The notes under the pieces were generated by a model. It was not told the origin of the DNA. It searched no databases and saw only the letters and a list, made by a program, of their open reading frames with translations. Below are positions 24,201 to 32,480 of a DNA stretch of 64,000 nt, piece by piece. Origin of the DNA: Ostreococcus mediterraneus. Lineage: Eukaryota > Chlorophyta > Mamiellophyceae > Mamiellales > Bathycoccaceae. The position numbers and the translations under genes were made by a program. The DNA lies in assembly GCA_012295225.1 (NCBI GenBank), contig WMKK01000022.1, positions 496,001-560,000 on the forward strand, given 5' to 3'. The number at the start of each line of letters is the position of its first letter. Within the stretch, counting starts at the first letter, position 1.

Positions 24201-26040
24201 GGTATGGTACGATAATCGAGCAGGAGCGAAAACTCACGGAAAGAAACTTTCGAAGCTTGAACCAACCAAGGATGGACCATACCGCATCATCTCAAAAGGA
24301 CATATGAATACCTACTTTGTGGACCCCACGCCTCAACATGGATCCACATCACCTCCCTTGTCCTGTACGATGCCTATAAATGGACGTCATCTTTCGTCGT
24401 TCCATGAACGTGAAGAACCTGATCTCTATGATTCCGACGTTGGAACCTCCGACTCTCTGAACACTGACACCATCCCAGCTGATATTAGTGACCATACAAC
24501 TTCAGACGATATGGATTCCACATTGGATACCTCTGACGTCGTGCCCACGGTAACTACTCGATCTGCAAATCGCCGGTTACGACAAGAAGCCCTGGAACGT
24601 CTCACCATGACACCGGATGAAGAGGAACACCACTTTCCACGAAAATCTGACTCTGGTACCATTAGAGGCATCAAATCTACCCTACCATTTGTATCTGTTG
24701 AGAGACACATCGAAATCCTTGGTCATCGTTTTACTACCGGTGCGAATTCTGTTACATTTCCTGAATATCGCGTCAAATGGAACGAAGAAGGTGTCGTATC
24801 AGATGAATGGATACATGGAAACGAGTTTATTAGATTCAACACCTATGTTGCAGCACGATTCGATAGTCTGACTAAATATTTGGATAGTACCTTTGGACAT
24901 GGTGACTCCTTACGTTCACCGATACCTGACAATCCGAGCGTTGAAGACCTTCTCTTACGGCGTTTGTACCGTGAAAACCCCGCACATGTTCAAAAGGGGA
25001 GGAAATGTAAAAGTGATCTGAAATCTAGAAGAGCTTTCGTAACAGAATGTCGACTATTCAAGGATGAAAATGGACAACAACAAATTGAATATTCATGGAT
25101 TAACAGGCGAGGCGATCACGGACGTTTCATCAAATATTTACCTGGCTGTTTCGACAAAATGACATCAAATACCCTGAATACACGCCTTACAACACCTGGC
25201 CTGGATAATCTTGTATTGAACTTACTATCTACCCGTAAGGAGAAATCAAGAAAGATCCGCATTCTTGTAGGATTCTCTGGAAAGAAAAGCGTGTCAAAAA
25301 TGCTTACGTCGTTACACTTACTAGATAAGGTAGAACTTATCACCTTTGACATAAACGCCAAGTACGATCCTGATTATGTATTGGATATACTTAAATGGGA
25401 GACTTGGTCCAATGCTGAATTTCCTTTTCCAACGCATTATTTTGATATTGTATGGCTCAGTCCACCTTGTACGGAATACTCGCCGGCGTTGACAAGCCGT
25501 GAAAGACACATTGACTTGGCAAATAAACTCATCATGACCACCCGTCGATTTCTGACTTATCTAGACCCTCCCGCGTGGTTCATGGAAAATCAAGCCTCTG
25601 GGAAATTCGCTCTCCATCATCAAAATTGTATGAAGGATTGGAGTGCTCTTCGTAATGAGATTACGTATTGCCGTTACGGTTACGCGTATTGCAAACCTAC
25701 TTCTATATGGTCTAACCTGGACTTATCTGTATTGGATTTGAAATGCTGTAAAACGACTCCTTGTTTACAGCGACTTATCGAAGTACGACACTCAACTACC
25801 GCCCAATCTGGACCGAGTCGAGATGGTACTCCCGGTACTCCGGTTGAACAATCCATGACAGTACCACCACGACTGTTACAAATTCTTTTCGAACATGCAG
25901 TTAGTTGTTTATATCTCGAACTTCCTGATCTTTCACCATTACGTAAATGGGTGTCTATCAATCAGATTCAATGTTATCCTGTGTGTCTGGTCGACCATCC
26001 TTTCGATTGGTCCCTGACGCCTTCTTAAAACAGGGAGGAG

Positions 26041-26177
26041 TGTTAATAGAATACGCTCTTTTGAGCGATCTCCTGATGATTCTACCAATGTAAAGGTTCT
26101 AGCTATATCGTAGTCCTACTTTTGATAAGACCTCAGAATTTTACACACTTTATCTTAATTTGGTCTTACTCCAAACA
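26041..26177 (+). repeat. 3' LTR of the gypsy element
   Basis: 137 bp identical to 18102-18238. It follows the purine-rich tract GGGAGGAG shortly after the end of the polyprotein. Confidence 0.94.
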
Positions 26178-26311
26178 TATGCACGGTATGTAGTACTCAA
26201 ACGGTATATTACATATGCTTATTATATGTTAAGTATGGTATGCATGCATATGCAGGCCCGGCCTGCATATGCAGGATGCACGCCCCTAGTATGCGGATTC
26301 CGCCAACGCAG
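26178..26311 (-). repeat. MITE arm flanking the gypsy element, right
   Basis: Read on the minus strand this begins CTGCGTTGGCGG and follows the left arm of the hAT-like MITE for about 134 bp. Both sides of the gypsy element thus carry left-type arms in inverted orientation, so this locus was probably rearranged, or the local MITE was a symmetrical foldback variant. Confidence 0.75.
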
Positions 26312-27425
26312 CCCATACTTAAAAAGGCGAATTTTGGTACGTTTCTTTCTGTATCGCAGCCGCACTCGCGCGCGCGGCGCGCGCGCGGCGCGCGGCGTGC
26401 GCGAAACGTGCACAGCAGCCCCTGTTCCGAAGCGCACGACGTGAGACGGTCGCAATCGACGATGCGTGGCGCGCGAACGGCGTCATGAAGCAACGAATCG
26501 GGTTGACAAAAAACGTACCGATCGCGCCAACACGCGACGCGACGCCAACGCACGAGAACACCGTCGCCGAAGCTATCGTACGGTGAGGCGATCAACCATT
26601 TTTAAGACAACCGTATCGATCCGCTTCTAGCTCGATATCTCGCACCGGCGACGCGCTGTCGCCGGAGGCAAATCGACCCACCAGAGTTGGAGTCAGTTTT
26701 TGCACCGCCAGACGGTCGCGTGAGCGCACACGGCTGAAAGTACGTTGAAGAGCTCCATGAATGCAAAGGAATTGATGAGGTTGTGTTTTTACATCATGGA
26801 GCACCGTGTTTCACGTCGCGCGCACCGTGAGGGACGCGTGAGCGGCGCGACTACGATGATGAAAGGGAGGTGGTCTGCGCGCGCGGCACCCGAAAACAGC
26901 GTGCAAGCACATACCACTGCTTTCCGTCAAGTAACACGGCAGAACGAAGGCGTCTGGATCATCACATAAGCCTAAAAGCGATTCGCCGTCGTGTACGCGC
27001 ATGTTTGCCACGCCACCGCGTCGTTAGGTGCGCCAACTGCAATGACGCATGAGTGGAACTTCACTGAGTGGGACGAATCGACGCGCACGTTTGCGAGCCC
27101 GTGGTTGGCGCGGGGAGTAAGGTCCGAGCGCGAGCTGACGGTGATGTATCAATAAACATATTAGCAACAATTGCACGCCACTCGATTGACTAAATCACGC
27201 CTCCGTCGACCACTGGCGCGCGGACTACGTCGTAAGAAGTTGAAAAAGTGTACATGATAAAGAAGTGAGCTAGCACGCGCGTGCCGCTCACGCGGCCACG
27301 TTTGGACGCTGAGACGTAAGTCGACGCGTCCCTACGACGGGGAAAACATTTTTCCTTCGTTTCGAACGTCGCGCGACGACTTTACACGACGCGCGTCGAC
27401 GAGGGACGCCGCGAGACGCGTCCAA
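26312..27425. other. GC-rich stretch without a convincing gene
   Basis: About 1.1 kb of GC-rich DNA with CpG-rich runs such as CGCGCGCGGCGCGCG. Several short frames are open on both strands, as expected from the composition, but none shows a recognisable domain or consistent coding character. Confidence 0.55.
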
Positions 27426-27518
27426 GTGCACTTCTCACCAGAGTGTACGGAACTTTGTCAGCTCAAGGGGGGTGGTGCAAGAGACATTGCAGGCGCGCTC
27501 TGGCTCGCATTATGCGGC

Positions 27519-27944
27519 ATGGCTCTGATCCTAGAGTTGGCACCGCCGGCTTGGACTATTGAATCGTCCTACCTGGGCCCACACGCTTTGGCCAAGCACA
27601 CTGTCATGCGAGGACTCGAGTCACGCAAGCTCGACAGACCAATCCACTTCTGCATGGCGGACGGTGTGGGCAACTGGAAACCGGGACAGTGGTGGACAAA
27701 CATATCTACCTCGATGCTTGACCGAATCTATGCGTTCTCGTGTATAGGCAGCGACGTGTGTTTGCATAAGTTTTGCAAGAACTGCCATCGCCATCCGTCC
27801 CAGCGCGGTCCCTCCTGGAGGCACCAGTGTGGGCTCACGCCGGGTCTCACGCGAGCGCAGTACATGGGCCTCCCTTGGCTCATCCCATATCGCTGGATTG
27901 AAATCGTCCTCGTGCGATGGCTCCCTTCCAAGCCGTGGTCGTAG
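27519..27944 (+). CDS. Hypothetical protein, possibly secreted
   Basis: I do not recognise this 141-residue ORF. From its first ATG it starts MALILELAPPAW, and the frame is open a further 93 bp upstream through a hydrophobic stretch (ALWLALCGMALILELAPPA) that would make a signal sequence if an upstream non-ATG start or an exon were used. The rest has two HxxC/CxxC-like groups (KFCKNCHRH) and many Trp and Cys residues. It sits in unique sequence between a GC-rich block and a foldback element. It may be a small secreted protein, an exon of a larger gene, or a chance frame. Confidence 0.3.
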   Translation: MALILELAPPAWTIESSYLGPHALAKHTVMRGLESRKLDRPIHFCMADGVGNWKPGQWWTNISTSMLDRIYAFSCIGSDVCLHKFCKNCHRHPSQRGPSWRHQCGLTPGLTRAQYMGLPWLIPYRWIEIVLVRWLPSKPWS

Positions 27945-28149
27945 CTCACCTTGTAAAAAAAAGCACACTCATCCAGCTGTCGAGGGGAACTCACATCCAG
28001 TCGCTTTTCTGCGCAAACGTAAACCGAGACGGTCGAGATGACGCGAGGAACACGATAAGCGACGTCCGCATAGGTTCCATGATGTCTTGGCGCGCGCGGC
28101 AAGGTAGCAAACCTCAACAGATGTAGCAGGCGACGAGACAAACGAAAGG

Positions 28150-29089
28150 TACCCTATTTCCCTAAGGGTCGCTTCACATTTCGATTTCTTGAGTTATAAT
28201 TGGTCACGAGTGGGTCAAGTGGGGAAAAAGTGCGTCAGATTGCGGAAATTCAAAAAATCGTGTTTACAGCTACCTCTCAAATACGTGCGCACGTCGACGT
28301 CGCGCGTTTACGCGTCGCCAGCGTCGTACGCAGTCGAAAGTAAATATAATATCACACCCGTGGACCTTTCAAACGCGCCGAATAGTGCGCGCGCGGCGCC
28401 GATATGGTTTAAAATGTCCATTTTGGCACGTTGCAGATATCGACCTGTAGACGCGTGGCTGGCGCGATGTAGGTCGCAGGATGACGTACAGGCATGCATA
28501 ATACTCGTGTCTACATCTTCTTCAGTGCATGTACTGTGTTTTACGCCCGCACGGCGACGATAGAGGCTGGTGAACATTTGAGGGACTCAACGACCAATTA
28601 TGAACAGGAAATCGAGATATCGATCCGGAGTTACCGTTCATAATTGGTCGTTGAGCCCCCCAAATGTTCACCAGCCTCTATCGTCGCCGTGCGGGCGTAA
28701 AACTCAGCACATGCACTGACGAAGATGTAGATACACGTATTATGCATGCCTGTACGTCATCTTGTGACGTACATCGCGGCGACCACGCGTCTACAGGTCG
28801 ATATCCGCAACGTGCCAAAATGGACATTTTAAACCGTATCGGCGACGCGCGCGCATCATTCGGCGCGTTTGAAAGGTCCACGGGTGTGATATTATATTTA
28901 CTTTCGACTGCGTACGACGCTGGCGACGCGTAAACGCGCGACGTCGACGTGCGCACGTATTTGAGAGGCAGCTGTAAACACGTTTTTGAATTCCTACCTA
29001 CTTGCGCCCTTTTTTGCACTTGACCCACTCATCGACCAATTATAACTCAAGAAATCGAAATTTCAGGCGACGCTTAGGGAAATAGGGTA
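28150..29089. mobile_element. Foldback element with arms of about 455 bp
   Basis: The left arm (28150-28605) and right arm (28636-29089) are reverse complements with scattered mismatches and indels, around a 30-bp loop. The ends read TACCCTATTTCCCTA and its complement. The 4 bp AGGT next to each end could be a short target duplication. Open frames inside the arms mirror each other and are by-products of the repeat. A transcript through it would fold into a dsRNA stem of about 450 bp. It encodes no transposase. Confidence 0.88.
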
Positions 29090-29532
29090 GGTGAAAGATT
29101 CAAAAACTTCGCTTTCTGGGGTTTAGGCGCTCGCGCGCATCGGGATTGCAAATCACCATGACGCGCGCCCGCATCGCATCCGTTCGTCGAGATACTGAGC
29201 GGTACGACGCGAAATATCCTTCACATCAACGCTCGCGCGTCACGTGACGCGCGCGTCGCTTTGTCGCGTCGCCGCGCACCTTCAAGTAAATTGTCTTAAA
29301 CTGCCTCCAGCACTAGTCTAAAATAAAACTAGTGTGAAATTGTCTTAAAAAACAAGACTATCCAATCAGCATGACCCGCGTACCATGGCTGCCCTTGAAT
29401 GACCAGACGGTGGCACCACAAGACGTCGGTCGCGCGAGTTGTTTTGAAAATTCATGTCATCTACTAACGGCGCTGGCGCGGCGCTGACGATCAACGTAAA
29501 ACATCGGCAACACGCCAGCGAACCCGCCGACA

Positions 29533-30060
29533 GTGAACACCGTGAACAACTCTAATTACGTTGATCTGCGACACGTCGACGCTGCGCCGCCCAAGAAGCA
29601 GGCCGTGTTGCGAGACAACACCAAGAGTTTCGATGTGTTACTCAAGGAGTACAAGGCGTGGAAACCCCAAGAAGACGGTTGGGTGGAGGTAGACGCGAGC
29701 GAAGCGACAACGCGAACGCACGTGTTGTTACACGGGAGCGTCCGCACCTGGAGGCGACGCGATACGGAAGACAAGAGTATGCTTTACAAGTGCTTGTGCT
29801 GCGGTAAAGAGTTGAGGCAATCGAGCATAGTGCGAGCGCTAAGCCATGTCTTAGGTGTCGTAGCGAACACGAAGTTGGCCGATTGCGAGAAAGAGTTGAC
29901 GAAGCTAATCGGCGGTAAGCATCGCGGTATTCTGAAACATGGCGACAGGCACTTGGGGCGGGAAGCTCGTGAATACTTGAAACAATCCTTGACGAGCGCG
30001 GCTATGTTAGCAGAAGAGAAGAAGCTGTACGCGGCTATGCGATGCCGCGGCGGTAGTTGA
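29533..30060 (+). pseudogene. hAT-type transposase N-terminal relic (BED-like zinc finger)
   Basis: A 175-residue ORF (first codon GTG). The block YKCLCCGKELRQSS, then SHVLG, then ADC follows the CxxC...H...C layout of the BED zinc finger that opens hAT transposases. The catalytic DDE core and the hAT dimerisation domain are absent, so this is at most the DNA-binding front end. A second short frame (30174-30386) follows, with ERCYKCKNSN and CRC. A terminal arm of the hAT-like MITE family begins at 30383, directly behind it, so this may be a deletion relic of the element that mobilised that MITE family. That link is inferred. Confidence 0.45.
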
Positions 30061-30173
30061 TGCGTCATCGGATGACACGATAAGTACCCCCACACGCAGA
30101 CGAGCGTGTACAGGAAGCGCACGCGCAGGAGGCGCCGAGTAGCCCGTGCATCGGTGGGGGCGATGGGGCCCAG

Positions 30174-30386
30174 GTGCACGCTACAGTCAACGCGGCGATT
30201 GACGCGCCAACCCGCCAACCCGCACCATCATCGCCGAAGAAGCGTCAACAACAAGCGATAGATGATACCATTCGCGTCGACGACGAACGCTGCTACAAGT
30301 GCAAGAACTCGAACGCGCCCGTGTGTCGCTGCCCGCCCGCGGTGCACGCGCCCTCGAAGCGCCCGAGGCGCGCTGCGCGCGCCTAG
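30174..30386 (+). pseudogene. Short Cys-rich ORF behind the BED-finger relic
   Basis: About 70 residues with CYKCKNSNAPVCRC near the C terminus and a basic tail (KRPRRAARA). It ends at the start of the MITE arm at 30383. It may be a second piece of the same decayed hAT-like gene, but no named domain is visible. Confidence 0.25.
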
Positions 30387-30561
30387 TCATTTCGTCCAGT
30401 ATTTACGCAATTATTAGACTATCAATGTATTTCTAAAAATCACGCCCCACATAAAAGTCGTTTTTCTATGGCCATATGCACGCCCCCGGGGCGTGCATCC
30501 TACATATGTACGTACATATACATATACATACCATTCGTACATATACATACCGCCAACACAG
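30383..30561 (+). repeat. Right arm of hAT-like MITE, 179 bp
   Basis: Begins CTAGTCATTTCGTCCAG and ends CGCCAACACAG, the right half of the 416-bp MITE. A copy of the same length with the same left breakpoint is at 41307-41485, so this is a defined deletion form rather than a random fragment. No 8-bp TSD is seen. Confidence 0.8.
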
Positions 30562-31007
30562 GGTCTCAGTCAGCCGACTGATGTGACCTTTTTATTCTGT
30601 TTAGGTAGACACACCGTCCTATATGGACCAAAGAGTTATACTTTAAAGAATGAATAGATGTCTAGTAAATTTACGTAAACGCTACGACGAAAACCGAGGA
30701 TTCTGGAAGCGCGTGCCTTTCATGACCTCAGTCGTTGGAGCTGCGTAAAGAAGCGTAGCGTTGTAAAGTACGGACATTTGTCAACGACGGACCGCCTGCG
30801 AAGAATTTACCAGTGAAAGTACCGACGCCGTCAAGGCCTTGAATCTTTTGACTGTGGCTTTCATCCAGACTATAGTAGTAAGGGCGCAAAGACGCCAATT
30901 CAGTTTAAGGCCGTGGACAATTCAACGATTGATTGAATTTAGGCAAATACACTATAGGTCGGGGAGTGAACTAAGACCATAGGCTCAAGGAGAACGGATC
31001 ATCTTAA
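30562..31007. other. Intergenic, no gene seen
   Basis: 446 bp between two mobile elements with no sustained open frame and no repeat that I can match elsewhere in the window. Confidence 0.6.
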
Positions 31008-31539
31008 GGCTGAAAAAGAGATTGCTATATTTCTATAATTTTCTCGGACATTCGGCGCGGATTTATAGACCTCGGAAAAGTGCGAAAAGAGATTTCTATA
31101 ACTCTCCCGACGACTAAAATAGCACTTGGTGACGGACGCGCGCGTCAAAAGACGCGCGAAGCGAACCAAACAACGCGTCAACTATTGCGCTTCTTTTGTC
31201 GTTCAGGGCTTGGAGCTGCGCGCCCTGATGATGGAGCACTTACGTTTACACGATTCTATGCACAAACAGTACTGTGACATGGTCACTTTTGCTTGAAATA
31301 TACACGTGCGCGTAATGACGCGCGCGACACGCGCGCGCGTGCGGAGACGGACACAGTTGCTTTCGGTGCGGTGATGGAACGTTCCGGTGCAGAGAAACGC
31401 GCGCGATGGCACATACGTGACGCTTCCCGTGGCGCACCAATGAATCTCTTTTCGCAACGGAAAACGGCTAAATTAATTGGTCGATTAACTCAAGACTTGT
31501 GTCCCTAAACGCTATAATTATAGACTTTTTTAGAATCCT

Positions 31540-31570
31540 GCGGACTCTATAATTCGATTATAGAGTCCGC
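31540..31570. repeat. 14-bp perfect hairpin
   Basis: GCGGACTCTATAAT, a 3-base spacer TCG, then the exact reverse complement. Part of a cluster of TATAATTATAG-like palindromes inside the Harbinger-like element, next to the MULE-type insertion. Confidence 0.75.
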
Positions 31571-31591
31571 CGGACTCTATAATCCTATAAA

Positions 31592-32250
31592 CACCCCTAG
31601 CCATTTTCGGGTGACTTCAGGGGATTTGTAGACTTTCTCGGGTAAGTTGCGTGGCGAGACGAGCGCGCGTGTCGCGGCGCGTCACTATGGTGGCGCGCAC
31701 GAGCCGCCGCGCGGTGGCGGCGCGCGAAGAATCGTCGTCTCCGCGCGAGGAGACGTTCGCGGCGGCCATAGCGACGCCACTCGACGCGGGAACGAGCGAT
31801 GGTGAAATTCTTTTGAATGCAAGGGACAGCTCGAGTGAGGGTGTGGACTTCGACGAGCGCGAACGCAGAGACGATCGGCATCGCGCGCGCGATGACAGCG
31901 CGGCGGACGACGTTCGTGCCCTTCCAGACTGGTGGAAGAAGGTAGATCGCGCGCCCATCGGTGTGCAAGGAGTAGATTTGTTGATTCCAAGAGGACCGTA
32001 CCAGAGCGGGAAAGACGCCACGGCAGCGCTCAAGCGTCTCGCCATCGCGGAGGGGCGAAGTGTGAAGCTTTGCACCACGACGACACGCGACATGTAATAC
32101 GAACGAGCCTCACGTCCTGTGCGTCTTCACGTCGTTTCTCGCGCGCGTCGACGCGTTCTAGCGATCTGTACGCGTGGGAGCTCTGTAAATGCGAACTTAC
32201 CCGAGAAAGTCTACAAATCCCCTGAAGTCACCCGAAAATGGCTAGGGGTG
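31592..32250 (+). mobile_element. MULE-type element, 659 bp, with long TIRs and perfect 9-bp TSD
   Basis: It begins CACCCCTAGCCATTTTCGGG and ends in the reverse complement, with terminal inverted repeats of about 57 bp. It is flanked by the perfect 9-bp direct duplication TCCTATAAA (31583-31591 and 32251-32259). Long TIRs with a 9-bp TSD are the hallmark of Mutator-like elements. The interior is much more GC-rich than the flanks and carries an open frame, as in Pack-MULEs that capture gene pieces. It is nested within the Harbinger-like element at 31008-32312. Confidence 0.88.
31687..32097 (+). CDS. Captured or cryptic ORF inside the MULE-type element
   Basis: From the first ATG the frame gives 136 residues: a basic, Ser-rich start (MVARTSRRAVAAREESSS), an acidic middle, then DWWKKVDRAPIGVQGVDLL and a more ordered C terminus. 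It shows no transposase motif and I do not recognise it. Its GC-rich composition contrasts with the AT-rich surroundings. It may be a host gene piece captured by the element, or an open frame by composition. Confidence 0.35.
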   Translation: MVARTSRRAVAAREESSSPREETFAAAIATPLDAGTSDGEILLNARDSSSEGVDFDERERRDDRHRARDDSAADDVRALPDWWKKVDRAPIGVQGVDLLIPRGPYQSGKDATAALKRLAIAEGRSVKLCTTTTRDM

Positions 32251-32480
32251 TCCTATAAATATTCGGACATTCGGCGTGAAATTATAGGATTATAGGAATC
32301 TCTTTTTCAGCCAATACTCAACCTAACTGTGATGCCCGCGAGTCACTCGACGGTTCCTGCGCCAAAAGTCGAGTCGCGTACAACTGTGCAGTGTGGTTGG
32401 CGCAAGGCGTCGAAGTTATTTCAGAATCGAAAAGAGGACAAAATTTGAGTGGTCTCGTGTCCTAGCTCTTTTTCTTTGCG

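Larger units (their letters stand above)
18102..26177 (+). mobile_element. Ty3/gypsy chromovirus-type LTR retrotransposon with C-terminal methyltransferase-like domain; looks whole
   Basis: The element spans 8076 bp with 137-bp LTRs at both ends. A tRNA primer-binding-like TGGCGCCCACC follows the 5' LTR, and a purine tract GGGAGGAG precedes the 3' LTR. One long polyprotein (18616-26028, 2470 residues) carries, in order: gag with zinc knuckle CFVCGKEGHAYREC (about residue 535); protease LLDSGAA (about 700); RT with YLDDILIYS (about 1140); RNase H; HHCC and DDE integrase (about 1565-1745); a chromodomain-like block with EYRVKW (about 2030-2070); and a methyltransferase-like domain (about 2213-2410) with WLSPPCTEYS. 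The two LTRs are identical, so insertion is very recent. It looks whole. The flanks do not show a target duplication; both are MITE arms in opposite orientation. Confidence 0.96.
31008..32312. mobile_element. Non-autonomous PIF/Harbinger-like element, interrupted by a MULE-type element
   Basis: The ends are inverted: GGCTGAAAAAGAGATT at 31008 and its complement ending at 32312, with further matching (TCTCGGACATTCGGCG, CGGACATTCGGCG) inside. The first 200 bp or so match, in inverted orientation, the DNA just upstream of the Harbinger transposase (about 40727-40937). It therefore looks like a deletion derivative of that transposon. A MULE-type element sits inside at 31592-32250. No convincing 3-bp TSD is visible. 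Confidence 0.7.

Noticed and set aside
26209-26595. Overlapping frames on both strands in the GC-rich stretch
   Set aside because: All are open because of CpG-rich composition and include MITE arm sequence.
28189-28933. Pairs of ORFs on both strands (for example 28308-28577 and 28664-28933)
   Set aside because: They are mirror images produced by the foldback arms and show no coding constraint.
30562-31007. Possible RNA gene in the ORF-free stretch
   Set aside because: No tRNA cloverleaf, rRNA core or snRNA signature could be recognised by eye.
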